Assembly: GCA_963677185.1 (NCBI GenBank)
Contig: OY781889.1
Coordinates: 2,976,001 to 3,040,000 of the forward strand
DNA length: 64,000 bases
Source of the DNA: G963677185 sp963677185
GTDB lineage: Bacteria; Bacillota; Syntrophomonadia; Syntrophomonadales; Syntrophomonadaceae
Reading direction: 5' to 3'
The notes under the pieces were generated by a model, which ran no database searches, was not told where the DNA came from, and saw only the letters and a program-made list of their open reading frames with translations. The position numbers and the translations under genes were made by a program. This document shows, piece after piece, positions 1-8,990 of this stretch. Every line of letters starts with the position of its first letter. The stretch's first letter is position 1.

Positions 1-71
1 CTGCCCAGAGATGTCGGGACTGCCGAAAAAAGTACCAGCAGAAGGGTGGTGACTATAATGCTTCCTTTAAT
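1..71 (-). CDS. N-terminal fragment of an exported or membrane protein, cut by the window edge
   Basis: A reading frame on the minus strand runs off the left edge. After a GGGAGGG ribosome site and a 6-nt spacer it has an ATT codon (69-71), then codes for a short basic start and a hydrophobic stretch (IIVTTLLLVLFSAVPTSLG) that looks like a signal peptide or membrane anchor. No ATG, GTG or TTG start is available after the preceding in-frame stop, so either the rare ATT start is used or this is not a gene. It would overlap the end of the VirB4 gene by 19 bp, as is common in this transfer operon. In related elements the gene after VirB4 encodes a large membrane or cell-wall hydrolase component, but the fragment is too short to identify. 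Confidence 0.35.
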   Translation of the reverse strand, partial: MKGSIIVTTLLLVLFSAVPTSLG

Positions 72-2491
72 GCTGAACCCTCCCTTCCCATCTCATACGA
101 TTCCTTGGAGAGCCCGGCCGCAGGTTTGGTATCATATGCCCGTTCTATCAAAGATGTCGGTTGTACTTCTACTTGAAGCCAGCCCACCCGGTTCTCGCAA
201 TCTCTGTATAAACACAATCCCGATTTAAGACTGGCAAAAGTGCCAGGCCTGACCGAGGCTTCGTCCGCTCCAAGAATCCGCAGGGACCTGCAGGCCTCCT
301 CGGCAGAATATGCTCTGAAGCAAAACACCTGTGAACTATTGTTAATAAATACCGGCTTGTCCAAATCACTTATGTTCTGGCTGATAAATATAGGAATGAG
401 ATTATAGCTTCTTCCTATCCTGATGATTTCATCCATCATTCTTTCGCCCTCCGATGTATCGGCTACAACCCAGGCCTCATCGATAATAATCGCTTTGGGC
501 CGGTGCCTGGGCAAGGTGAAAGCCGTTTCCCTGGCAATCGCCGCCACCAGGAAAAGCAGCGCCAGCCCCTGGCGTTCCGATTCCGTATATTGAGATACTT
601 GCTGATTGGGTCGCGGGCGTGGTATTTCCTTAACATTTATTACTACCATCTGTTGCTTGTCTCCAAAAAACGGGACGTTTTTTGTTCCGAACACCATTCG
701 GCCTATGTCGCTTCTCTCCATAGCCTGCAGTAAATATGTCGATTGCTGAGCTTCTGCAGCGATTACCGGATAGGCGGTTTGTTTCGATAGCTCCGTCAGG
801 CATTTCACAAAATTGCGCATGTGACGTTCACTTTCCGGCAGCTTGAAAAGCATCTCCAGCGCCTGGGAAATTGCAATCAGCCGGGCTTCCTTGCCGCTGG
901 AATTCAGAACCAGGGCCAGGTAATTGCTGGCAATAGTGCGGGCGCTGATCTCGTCAGAAGAGAATATGAAGGGATTGAGGGCGATTCCTCCCCTGGGGCT
1001 CAAGTCGACCACATTCACCAGATCTGGAAATAATCGAGAAAAGGGCCAGTATTCCTCCTTGGGATCAATCGCCAGTACATAACCTCCAGATAAAAGAGTA
1101 AAATAGGCCAGGTGTTTGGAGATAACCGATTTACCACCACCCAGGCTACCAGACACCAGAATGGCATTGGTCTTGTTTAGATCCCGGGCTGCCCGGCCAG
1201 GATCCCAGAAAACTGGCACCTGGCCGGACCATCCCAGGAAGTAACCGTGAGGGTCACCCAGTTCATTGGCAAAATGGGGCCCCATAGCCGCAATATATCC
1301 AGGATCAACCTCTACCCTTGGTGCTGCCGCTTGCGAGCCCGGCAAGAATGACAGCATTGATTCAAACTGCAGCGCGCTGGGTCTGACCGCTCTGATATTT
1401 CGCTGCAAGTAGCTGGAGCAAAGCTGCGTTACCCGGCTATTAAGCTCTTTGAGATCCGGGTGAGACAGAGCCAGGCAGGTACTGATCGTAGCTAGAGACT
1501 TGCCGTTTTCCAGCTTCACCTGCAAACGCCGGCTGTCCGCCAGGCCGTTTTCTTCCCCGAGATCGCTCATCTGCCCTGCTGCAGCTCGTTCAGCCATTTG
1601 CCCGAGCAGCAGCCTTTTCTTGTTTTCTACTTTCTGAATCGCCTCATGAGGGCTGAACAGGTTAAAATGAATGCTGGCATCAAACGGATAGTTGAGCTCA
1701 AGGGTTGAAAATATGCTGCTGCCTTCCGCTTCCATATGCAACGGATAGTCGACAAAATGCACATAAGACTGATAATGGATTTTCTGGTCTCCTTCAGTAA
1801 CTTTTACATAATTGATCTTTTCATCCAGTACCACTCCATCAGTAAAAGCCGCCACAGATGCAGCACTGAACAGGCCCTGCCTACGGTCTGGAATTGGAGG
1901 AGGCAATGCTCCCCACCGCAATGCAGTTTTTCGAACAATGAAATCTAAATCTTCGAAGCTGGCCCGGGTAAATCCATAGCGGCGCAGGCGGCTAAAAAGC
2001 TCTTTTTCGGCGTCTTCGGCCTTCTGACACAGAGTGTTAGGCACTGCCACCGGTTTTACAGCCATAAAGGCCTTAAGAATACTGTCTCTTAACTGAATTC
2101 CCAGTTCTTCCGCGTTGCTGACCTGTGTTTTTAGAGGCAGTTCCAGAACCAGATACCGTCTGAGGAGCCGGGCTCCTGAAAGCAGTGATTTTTCCACCGC
2201 GTCCGAATGCATACGCAGTTCTTGATCAAGACCCGCAAAGGCGCCGGGCGGGTGGTTGCGATTATAATAAGCACGCGCACTGGCCTGAATCTCTTCCCAG
2301 AGCAGTAAAAATTGGCCGGCGCCTTGAAAGCTGGCCAGGGCTTCTTCTAAATAAGCCACAGCCGCAGCTTGTCTTTCGGCCGGAAAAAGCTGATATGGAT
2401 GGCTTTCAAACTTGTAAATAGCCAGAGCTTTGCCCCGGTTACTGAAAATGATATTGGCACTAAAAGCGGACATGGGGAATTTAGCCATCAT
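53..2491 (-). CDS. VirB4/TraE-type conjugation ATPase
   Basis: This 812-aa protein is the cytoplasmic ATPase that powers assembly and substrate passage in type IV secretion. The P-loop GSLGGGKS is at about residues 448-455 and the Walker B segment IIIDEAW lies near residue 690; the half before the P-loop matches the CagE/TrbE/VirB N-terminal domain in length and position. An RQ..Q-type allosteric region and the motif SQNISDLDKP follow, as usual for VirB4 and TraE (Orf16 of Tn916-like elements). The start ATG overlaps the stop of the TcpE-like gene (ATGA), with GGAGG just upstream, so translation is coupled. The C-terminal tail is rich in Ser, Glu and Lys. Family assignment is secure; the substrate of this machine cannot be seen, since no relaxase lies in the window. 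Confidence 0.93.
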   Translation of the reverse strand: MMAKFPMSAFSANIIFSNRGKALAIYKFESHPYQLFPAERQAAAVAYLEEALASFQGAGQFLLLWEEIQASARAYYNRNHPPGAFAGLDQELRMHSDAVEKSLLSGARLLRRYLVLELPLKTQVSNAEELGIQLRDSILKAFMAVKPVAVPNTLCQKAEDAEKELFSRLRRYGFTRASFEDLDFIVRKTALRWGALPPPIPDRRQGLFSAASVAAFTDGVVLDEKINYVKVTEGDQKIHYQSYVHFVDYPLHMEAEGSSIFSTLELNYPFDASIHFNLFSPHEAIQKVENKKRLLLGQMAERAAAGQMSDLGEENGLADSRRLQVKLENGKSLATISTCLALSHPDLKELNSRVTQLCSSYLQRNIRAVRPSALQFESMLSFLPGSQAAAPRVEVDPGYIAAMGPHFANELGDPHGYFLGWSGQVPVFWDPGRAARDLNKTNAILVSGSLGGGKSVISKHLAYFTLLSGGYVLAIDPKEEYWPFSRLFPDLVNVVDLSPRGGIALNPFIFSSDEISARTIASNYLALVLNSSGKEARLIAISQALEMLFKLPESERHMRNFVKCLTELSKQTAYPVIAAEAQQSTYLLQAMERSDIGRMVFGTKNVPFFGDKQQMVVINVKEIPRPRPNQQVSQYTESERQGLALLFLVAAIARETAFTLPRHRPKAIIIDEAWVVADTSEGERMMDEIIRIGRSYNLIPIFISQNISDLDKPVFINNSSQVFCFRAYSAEEACRSLRILGADEASVRPGTFASLKSGLCLYRDCENRVGWLQVEVQPTSLIERAYDTKPAAGLSKESYEMGREGSALKEAL

Positions 2492-2871
2492 GAAGCCTCC
2501 TGCCGGTCCATCTCATCGACTGACCATTCCAATAATTGACAACGAGCTTCAGGTATGCGCAAGCCGTTTAGATCCTTGCGGCCGGATCCGAACAGGAAAA
2601 TGACTAAATCCCATAAATATACAAATACCGGGCGGCCTTGCGGATCATATTGCATAAGCAGGTAGGTGGCCGAAGCATCTAGCAACAGCGTTAATAGCGG
2701 ACGGCCCTGGTTCAAAATGTGTGCTAAAGGCAAGGCCAGGTAGTATGCCGGGACGAGCAATAATAAAAACAAGCCCAGGCTGTCTAAAGACATTGGCCGG
2801 GGCAAAGCCTTGTCTCCTATGGAATATATTTTCCATTTGATCGTGAATAAATTCTTATAACTGGAATACAT
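2488..2871 (-). CDS. TcpE-like conjugation membrane protein
   Basis: A 127-aa protein with an N-terminal stretch that runs from a YKNLFTIKWKIYSIGDKALP segment into two close hydrophobic segments (about residues 31-50 and 57-72) and a third around 80-92. This order, including the basic region ending in LPRP before the first membrane segment, is typical of the TcpE family of clostridial and Tn916-type conjugation systems, which are small inner-membrane parts of the transfer channel. It starts 2 nt after the TcpC-like gene behind GGAGG and overlaps the VirB4 start by 4 bp. The order TcpC-TcpE-VirB4 is also seen in known elements of this type. Role in transfer is inferred from family and context. 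Confidence 0.75.
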   Translation of the reverse strand: MYSSYKNLFTIKWKIYSIGDKALPRPMSLDSLGLFLLLLVPAYYLALPLAHILNQGRPLLTLLLDASATYLLMQYDPQGRPVFVYLWDLVIFLFGSGRKDLNGLRIPEARCQLLEWSVDEMDRQEAS

Positions 2872-2873
2872 GA

Positions 2874-3806
2874 TCAGAATCCTCCAATCCGGGTGAGCAG
2901 CCAGCAGCCTTCAGCCCGCCGCGCTTCTATAACCAACTGTTGATTAACCGTAGTGCTGCGGTCGGTAAGATCCACGCTTACAATCGCTTTAGCATTATTG
3001 TTGTCTTCCTCAAACCTTACTATTCTGATGTTTTCAGCTGAATATCCCCGGGCAGCCATGATTTCGCTATTGTTATCAGTAAAGTTGGCCAGGTTATCCC
3101 CGCGGTAATACATGGGAATCACCTGCTTGATAAAAATTGCGAAGTCAGCCGGGTACTCATCGTCGGCGACCATCTCTTCCAGGGCCCGGCCCTGCCGTTC
3201 AGTATTGCTTATCAATACCGGAGTGCCGAGAATTTTTATACCATGCTCTTCTTCACAAACGCTTAATTCGTATGTTTCTCGAATTTCTTCACGATACACA
3301 GCCATTGAACGGCCGTTAATCGTATATTGCCGTACTATTCTGTCCAGTGGCACTCGACTGTCCTTCTCGTCAGCGCTGATATAACGGGTCAAATGCACAT
3401 TTAAAACCAAACGCCAGCAGTCTTCAAAACCGTTTATGCTTTCCACTCCGGCATAGGTTACAGTTTGCTCACCAACTGGCACTTTGAATTCCCCGTAAGA
3501 CTCCATTCTGCTGGCATAATCTTTATTGTCGCCATAGAAGCTCAAATAGTCGATGATGAATACCCTGGCAGCCTCGCAGACCTTCATTTCCCGGGCAGCC
3601 TGTTCAGGTGTTTGAGCCCCTGCAGAAATCCTTTCAGCTACACCTTCGGTTATATTCAGGGTTCGAATGGATACAAACAAGCTGCTCAAGACAGCGCTCC
3701 ATAAAAAAACCGCGATGAGGGCACGTATCATTCCACTGCGATGCAGCAGCCACCACTCGCCAGTTACGGAACGACCACCATTATTGGCATATGCCGGCTT
3801 TATCAT
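2874..3806 (-). CDS. TcpC-like conjugation bitopic membrane protein
   Basis: A 310-aa protein with one membrane segment near residues 29-48 (IRALIAVFLWSAVLSSLFVS) and a long extracytoplasmic region. The segment AARVFIIDYLSFYGDNKDYA and the two following beta-rich domains agree with the TcpC/Orf13 family, a VirB8-like bitopic protein that links the coupling protein and channel in Gram-positive conjugation. It starts at ATG behind AAGGAGG, 6 bp after the stop of the upstream 502-aa gene, and is followed 2 bp later by the TcpE-like gene. Length is close to that of TcpC (about 310-360 aa). I infer a structural role in the mating channel; the family call is good but not certain. Confidence 0.8.
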   Translation of the reverse strand: MIKPAYANNGGRSVTGEWWLLHRSGMIRALIAVFLWSAVLSSLFVSIRTLNITEGVAERISAGAQTPEQAAREMKVCEAARVFIIDYLSFYGDNKDYASRMESYGEFKVPVGEQTVTYAGVESINGFEDCWRLVLNVHLTRYISADEKDSRVPLDRIVRQYTINGRSMAVYREEIRETYELSVCEEEHGIKILGTPVLISNTERQGRALEEMVADDEYPADFAIFIKQVIPMYYRGDNLANFTDNNSEIMAARGYSAENIRIVRFEEDNNNAKAIVSVDLTDRSTTVNQQLVIEARRAEGCWLLTRIGGF

Positions 3807-3812
3807 TCGGTA

Positions 3813-5321
3813 TCAGAAGCCTCCTTCCACAGCCATATCGAGCAGACAGTCCAAAATGAAACTAAATTCTCCCTTTCCCAGGGATGATGCTTGATTGCTT
3901 TTTTGCCAATCAACCCGTTGCAGCCTTATATAGTTGTCCAGTAGCGTATAGGAAGGATCTCCCTGGTGGCTGCCTTCTTCAAGGGTAATAAACACTGGTT
4001 CACCACCATCTGGAGGAGTATACAGATACTCCAGGCATCGAGTGCCCGTAAACCAGGAATATCCTTGCGCCTGCATCTCTAATGCCTCGGCTTCGGTGAG
4101 GCCGTACAGTTTCCAACTTTCCCGGACTCGGTAGAACACATCCTGGCCGTTGATGATTTCATCCCAGGCATCCAGCCGGCTGCAAGCCTCAATCGTATCC
4201 AGGAGCTTTTCCGGCTCATCCCGCGGAAAAAAGGGTCCATTATAGATTGCATAATCGTAAATCATGGATTCCAATCCGTTTTCATCAACGGAACTCCGAT
4301 AATGAGCGCATAAGCTGCCATAAAACAAGGCCGGGGAAGCCCATTCGCTATGGCTATTGCTATCGGGGGCTTCCTCCATCGCATTCATAAACCTTTCCAG
4401 ATCCGACCTAATAACCGGTATACTTTGAATATAGCTATTATTCACCCCTTTCATGGCCCGTACAAAAACGAAGCCCCCGACCGCCCGGCTGGCCTCTGCA
4501 TAGCCAGGAAATGAGGTAATGAGATAGAAAACCGGCTGGAAAGGATACCGTTCCTTAATATTGGCCAGCAATCGTCGGTGAAGCTCCCTGGGATTCTGGC
4601 TATCAGGTATGAAAGCCGGGCTGACATCACGGAAGGGATCGCTTTTCCAGATCCTCGCAACCTGTTCAGGTCCGAAACGCTTTCCCTGTGCCATATCAAC
4701 AATGTCAACCGCTCCTGGATAATCCTGTTTGCATGCAAACCTGCGGCCTCCTGAACAGAATATAAATTTAAGTGGCAGTATGCTTTCAACCAGAGCGGTC
4801 GAGGTATTCAAGGGAAAAAGGGCAGCACTGTACACGTCTTTTTGAATCCCGAAGCCAATCCAGTCCTGGTCAGGTTCTTCTCCTTCCTTCCAGGCCGGTA
4901 TATTGCCTTCTTGAAGGTCGGCAGCGGGTTCATACGGCATCAAATCGCGGGCGTACAGTACACTCCTGCCTTCGGGACCTGTTTCCATGGAACCGAACAG
5001 CTTTACTCCTATTCCCATGTATGCGGGCAAGCGTTCTTCGACATCAAAATTGCCGGGCACAATCTCGTAAAAGCGCCCCGTCTGAAAAACCCGCCAGATG
5101 CCGTCATATCCCTCGCAAGTAGACAGGCGGCCGTACACAATATATACCCCTGATAGTTCACAATAATCGATAAGCTTACCGACCACGGCAGCTTTCTCAA
5201 AATAAATGGCAAATCCCTGGGTGGCATCCCCCAATTCACTAACCGCATTTTCTGCCCGGGCATTTCCACAAATACTGCATATCAGGATAAAAATGATCAT
5301 TATTCTCGAATACTTAAACAT
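3813..5321 (-). CDS. Unrecognised exported protein of the conjugation operon
   Basis: I do not recognise this 502-aa protein. The longest frame begins at 5396, but the better start is ATG at 5321, which gives a classic signal peptide (basic MFKYSR, hydrophobic IMIIFILICSICG, likely cut after NARA). The mature part is mostly hydrophilic, rich in aromatic residues and Cys pairs (for example KFIFCSGGRRFAC), and shows no repeats or known catalytic motif. It sits between the small membrane proteins and the TcpC-like gene, so it is probably a secreted or surface-anchored part of the mating machinery, or cargo. It has no C-terminal membrane anchor or LPXTG sorting signal. Function is unknown. Confidence 0.7.
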   Translation of the reverse strand: MFKYSRIMIIFILICSICGNARAENAVSELGDATQGFAIYFEKAAVVGKLIDYCELSGVYIVYGRLSTCEGYDGIWRVFQTGRFYEIVPGNFDVEERLPAYMGIGVKLFGSMETGPEGRSVLYARDLMPYEPAADLQEGNIPAWKEGEEPDQDWIGFGIQKDVYSAALFPLNTSTALVESILPLKFIFCSGGRRFACKQDYPGAVDIVDMAQGKRFGPEQVARIWKSDPFRDVSPAFIPDSQNPRELHRRLLANIKERYPFQPVFYLITSFPGYAEASRAVGGFVFVRAMKGVNNSYIQSIPVIRSDLERFMNAMEEAPDSNSHSEWASPALFYGSLCAHYRSSVDENGLESMIYDYAIYNGPFFPRDEPEKLLDTIEACSRLDAWDEIINGQDVFYRVRESWKLYGLTEAEALEMQAQGYSWFTGTRCLEYLYTPPDGGEPVFITLEEGSHQGDPSYTLLDNYIRLQRVDWQKSNQASSLGKGEFSFILDCLLDMAVEGGF

Positions 5322-5353
5322 TTCGTTCGCCTGCTTTCCGCAGGATAGAATCT

Positions 5354-5773
5354 TCACGGTTTGCTGCTGGAGACAATACTGGAATCTCCCGCCCAAATAA
5401 AAGATTTAAGACCCAGACCCAGTTCTCTAAGTGCTGCCGTATTAAGCAGAGTGAATACAAAAGCGGCAATCAATACCGCCATAACCGCCTGAACCATCTG
5501 ACCATTGAAAAACATTCTTACTCCCAGTGCGCCGCCTGCAACCAGAATGACCAGGCCACAGGTGCTTATTAGCCCGTCGAGAACCACGCGCGGATCAAAC
5601 GAGTTTTCACCAGCAGCGGCTGCGTGTACACTAAAACATGAAGACTGCAATAAAATGAAAACACCCAGAACAAGGCACAGTACCAGCCTGCTGCCCAGCA
5701 GCCCCACTCCATCCGGCGGCCAGCTATTCATAAAACTGGCAATGAACACGATTATTTTCTGCCTGATTTTCAT
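5354..5773 (-). CDS. Small pilin-like or TcpD-like membrane protein
   Basis: A 139-aa protein with an N-terminal export segment (LVLCLVLGVFILLQSSCFSVHA) and two further membrane segments in the C-terminal half (about 68-88 and 93-111), separated by a short basic loop. A cleaved leader followed by two hydrophobic helices is the layout of VirB2-type pilins and of TcpD-like proteins of conjugative elements. Start is ATG at 5773 behind AGGAGG and overlaps the stop of the upstream small membrane gene by 4 bp, so the two are made together. A structural role in the conjugation channel is inferred from layout and context only. Confidence 0.65.
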   Translation of the reverse strand: MKIRQKIIVFIASFMNSWPPDGVGLLGSRLVLCLVLGVFILLQSSCFSVHAAAAGENSFDPRVVLDGLISTCGLVILVAGGALGVRMFFNGQMVQAVMAVLIAAFVFTLLNTAALRELGLGLKSFIWAGDSSIVSSSKP

Positions 5774-6078
5774 ACATTACCTCCTGAAAATAAATAATTA
5801 ACTGCTCCATTCTTATCAAACGTGTCGATTTCACCCGCATTCAAGGTCAGGAAACCTGCGATTTCCTGGCCTAGCCTTACGTATTGATTGCTGTCCATGA
5901 CATAAAATATGAAAAATGCCATTAATAAAGCCGCCAATGCAGCTCCCGCCCGCCCCTGAACCAGCAATCCAGCTGCGCAGGTCAGGGCAGAAATTAGAAT
6001 CCCTCCTTTCATTAAAAATAGAATATTCCCGGTTGCCTGCAGGGGATCAAACATTCCCACTATTATTGCATCAATCAC
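5770..6078 (-). CDS. Small two-helix membrane protein of the conjugation operon
   Basis: The 102-aa product starts at GTG (6078) rather than the upstream ATG at 6114, because AAAGGAG lies 7 nt before the GTG. It has two hydrophobic segments (about residues 18-36 and 41-58) joined by a short GRAG-containing loop, then an acidic tail. It overlaps the next gene by 4 bp (ATGA). The layout resembles the downstream protein and the VirB2/TcpD group, so this may be a duplicated pair of pilin-like subunits. A strong hairpin terminator lies between it and the VirD4 gene, so it may have its own promoter or depend on read-through. Confidence 0.6.
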   Translation of the reverse strand: MIDAIIVGMFDPLQATGNILFLMKGGILISALTCAAGLLVQGRAGAALAALLMAFFIFYVMDSNQYVRLGQEIAGFLTLNAGEIDTFDKNGAVNYLFSGGNV

Positions 6079-6148
6079 ATTAAGTCTCCTTTGTTTATCA
6101 TTACTCCATATCATTCACGCATTCAGTTTTGTGCATTTATTTTGCAGA

Positions 6149-6182
6149 AGTAAAACAGCCGCTTTCCAGCGGCTGTTTTACT
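6149..6182 (-). terminator. Hairpin terminator after the VirD4 gene
   Basis: A perfect 15-bp stem (AGTAAAACAGCCGCT and its complement) with a TTCC loop lies 71 nt past the VirD4 stop. The Us inside the right arm, and the U-rich sequence on the plus-strand side, suggest it could work in both directions. It divides the VirD4 gene from the rest of the transfer genes. Confidence 0.7.
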
Positions 6183-6252
6183 GTTATTTCTCAATTAATT
6201 ATACGTCATTTATTCTTCTCGTCAAGGGTTGATATTTTTTTTTATTTCTCTA

Positions 6253-8193
6253 TCATTCTTGTCGGCAGGGCCGTTGCGCCTTTTCTGACGAAGCCCGTAT
6301 CATAATCGAAGGCTCTCCTCCAACTGTTTGTACCGGTTGAATACTCTGTATTATTGATCCTCCTGCCTCATCTGTAGTTTCCAGCGCCTGCTCTGAATTG
6401 GCCTCATCTTGCCTTATAATCGCGCGCCCAGGTGATGCGATGCCAGTAGATAAGGCCAATAAACCGGCTTGAGGGTGACCTGTATAATCCAGCTTTTTAA
6501 TTTTCAAGGGATTGTGTCCTCTGATTACCAGGACTGCGGTATCAGCAGAAAGGCGGCGCATTTCATCAGGGTTGAGCAACAGCCTGGCTTCATGCCGGTC
6601 CGACACGGTTCCTCTGTCAGTAAAATCAAAAGGCTTTTTACCGTAGGTTCGCGCCTTGCGATAGGTATATCCAATTGAATTTGACAGATATTCCGCGCTG
6701 GTAAAGTCATTTACACCCAGGATCAGCCATGAATCGCATTGGGCTAGAACAATTTCAAAACATCGATCATACATCTGTATTAGCTGGACCAGTGATTGAA
6801 CGATAATTGAACAAAATATGTTGCGGCTGCGTATAGTGGAAAGCTTCACGACGAAATCGGGTATACCTCCAATGTTGCAAAACTCGTCCATGAGGAAACT
6901 GACTGGAACTTTCAGGCTCCCACCACTTTGGTCGGCAGTCCGAATAAGGCCATTCAAGGCAAAGGTTACAAATAAGGCCGAAAGCAAATGAAAAGTGGCA
7001 TCCGTATCCGGGATGACACAAAAATAAGCGCAGAGCTGCTCACCGGGTAAGCATAAATCTATGTCACAGTCACTGGTTATACGGCAAAGCTCTGGAATCT
7101 GGAAAAGCTGCAAGCGAATGCCCAGTCCATTAACAATGCTGCATTGCACCTGGCTTGAGGTGGTTTTAAATAGCTGGTATGGCGATAGTGCCGGATGCCG
7201 CGCCGGCAAAGCCTTGAAATGGCTGTCAATTTTTTCAAGAGAACCGGAGCAAAGAATTTTGTAAATATTCTCAAAGGTGGCTGCAGACGGACGCGAGGAA
7301 AATTTTTCCGCCTGTACCCCAGAAAATACCTCGGCTTGAGCCATTTTATCCGGCCTGGCAGCGGTTGCACTTCGACTATTAGATGTCAATAGCAGCAAAG
7401 CTTTTAATAAATTCTGCTCGGCTCGTTCCCAAAAGGGATCACCACTGCTTGATTCGCTCCGCGTATTTTTAATTATAGTCTCAGCTACGATTTGGGCGTC
7501 AAATTCCCGGTTCACCTCTGTTAGTGGATTCCACCGGTCAGATTGGGACGGATCGACGAGATTAAAAACCCTTACCACATAACCTTTTTCCTGTAATAAC
7601 GCGGCGAAATCGCGGGATAACTCCCCTTTCGGATCTGTAATTATCAATGACCACCGGTTATTTATTGCCTGCAGCATGTTGTTGCGAATATATGCCCGGC
7701 TTTTCATTGCGCCAGGAGGACCTAGCACTATCACGTTTTTATTGCTCGCCGATTGGTCGGTCAGAATCACGGGCCGGCCCGCATGACAGCCGAATATGAT
7801 TCCTCTGGCCTTATAAGACCGGGCGAAAATCCTTCTGATCTTGTACCACGGCAGCCAGGCTGCAGTGCCTGGCAAATTCAACGCATTTAACTGTCCAAAG
7901 CCAGCCAGCCAAAGCTCCGGTCTTTTTAATCCATTCATAAACACTATAGCCAGTGTTATCAATACCAGGTTCAATATGAGCCATCCGGTAAAATCCATTT
8001 TATAATCCGGCCTGAACGAGAATATTTTTCCCAGAAGCCAGGCGGAAATGACCAAATCCAATGTTGCTGCAGCCAGGATTAGAATGATGATAAATTTGGC
8101 CGTCCACAATATATTCCAACCGGCGCTGACCAAACGCTTCACCTGAAATGTACAAACCTTATTCGCTCTGATTAAACCATCCCTATTTATCAT
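6253..8193 (-). CDS. VirD4/TraG-type coupling ATPase
   Basis: This 646-aa protein is the type IV coupling protein that brings the relaxase-DNA complex to the channel. Two membrane segments lie at about residues 33-53 and 69-86. The nucleotide-binding region has the sequence GPPGAMKS (about 158-165) in place of the usual GPTGSGKT, followed by the family-typical LIITDPKGELSRDF; the Walker B segment is SFLMDEFCNIGGIPD. The start ATG at 8193 overlaps the stop of the upstream gene (ATGA) and is preferred over the longest frame (8250), which would add 19 residues without a ribosome site. The coupling protein is of VirD4/TraG type, not the FtsK-like TcpA type that usually accompanies TcpC and TcpE. 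Confidence 0.92.
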   Translation of the reverse strand: MINRDGLIRANKVCTFQVKRLVSAGWNILWTAKFIIILILAAATLDLVISAWLLGKIFSFRPDYKMDFTGWLILNLVLITLAIVFMNGLKRPELWLAGFGQLNALNLPGTAAWLPWYKIRRIFARSYKARGIIFGCHAGRPVILTDQSASNKNVIVLGPPGAMKSRAYIRNNMLQAINNRWSLIITDPKGELSRDFAALLQEKGYVVRVFNLVDPSQSDRWNPLTEVNREFDAQIVAETIIKNTRSESSSGDPFWERAEQNLLKALLLLTSNSRSATAARPDKMAQAEVFSGVQAEKFSSRPSAATFENIYKILCSGSLEKIDSHFKALPARHPALSPYQLFKTTSSQVQCSIVNGLGIRLQLFQIPELCRITSDCDIDLCLPGEQLCAYFCVIPDTDATFHLLSALFVTFALNGLIRTADQSGGSLKVPVSFLMDEFCNIGGIPDFVVKLSTIRSRNIFCSIIVQSLVQLIQMYDRCFEIVLAQCDSWLILGVNDFTSAEYLSNSIGYTYRKARTYGKKPFDFTDRGTVSDRHEARLLLNPDEMRRLSADTAVLVIRGHNPLKIKKLDYTGHPQAGLLALSTGIASPGRAIIRQDEANSEQALETTDEAGGSIIQSIQPVQTVGGEPSIMIRASSEKAQRPCRQE

Positions 8194-8990
8194 TGCCCGG
8201 CTGCCGCTACTTGCTCCTGGGCAAGCGCATCTAAAGCATAGAGTCCGCAAGCAGGCAATTCGTCGCTGATATTAATGTGCTTGCTTATATTTATACGTTT
8301 CGAAAATGAGGCATGCGTGTCCAATAGCTCTTCTAACCATCCGCAAGTATCCTCATGCAACTGTTCCCAGAATTGATCGTATGATGAAAGCGGTCTGCAA
8401 TTCGAAACTTGGTCGAGCCGGGTGTGAATATTTACCAGACCTGAATTAATAATGGCTGCTTCGGCCAGTATGCGGATTGTCTCTTTCGGAGCCGTCTTAA
8501 ATACACGGGCCAGATTAATGAATTCAGGACCCGGAGCAGCAGCCAGCGAACTAAAATCCACCCTTTTCTCGCACTTAATTATGTGTTCGATCCCGGGCAA
8601 GTCAATAAACGCAGAGCGGTAGCCATGGCCCATATTAAAGGATGATTCCTGTTTGTTATTCATAGGTCCAGGCCCCATGCATAAAAAGTATGTGGGATAA
8701 TCTATGCTGCCGCTCTCAAATAGTTCAGCTGCAGTTTCCTTCATTATTCGAGACAGTTCCGGATAACGAGACAGCGCTTTATCAACCCATCTCCAGTAAA
8801 GTTCATCCCCATGCATGCTCAAACCGCGCACTCCCCTCCGGGTATTGGCCTCAAGGCCAAAAGCCATGCGTTTGCGGGCAACAGTCATCCTTGATGTACC
8901 TAACTTTTCGGCTATCTGGCAATCATTGTACCCGCTTTCACAATATTCCATAAATAACCTGTCACAAATTTTCGCTCTGGGTCTTACCAT
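8190..8990 (-). CDS. HTH-containing protein of the conjugative element, function unknown
   Basis: I do not recognise this 266-aa protein as a whole. Residues about 15-45 form a plausible helix-turn-helix of the resolvase/sigma-like kind (SGYNDCQIAEKLGTSRMTVA), in which a short insert probes DNA. The rest is mostly helical, with no catalytic motif I can see. It is the first gene of the minus-strand cluster and overlaps VirD4 by 4 bp, so it could be an accessory DNA-binding protein for transfer (as TraY- or TraM-like proteins are) or a transcription regulator of the element. It is divergent from the XRE regulator gene, with 388 bp between them. Confidence 0.65.
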   Translation of the reverse strand: MVRPRAKICDRLFMEYCESGYNDCQIAEKLGTSRMTVARKRMAFGLEANTRRGVRGLSMHGDELYWRWVDKALSRYPELSRIMKETAAELFESGSIDYPTYFLCMGPGPMNNKQESSFNMGHGYRSAFIDLPGIEHIIKCEKRVDFSSLAAAPGPEFINLARVFKTAPKETIRILAEAAIINSGLVNIHTRLDQVSNCRPLSSYDQFWEQLHEDTCGWLEELLDTHASFSKRINISKHINISDELPACGLYALDALAQEQVAAAGQ

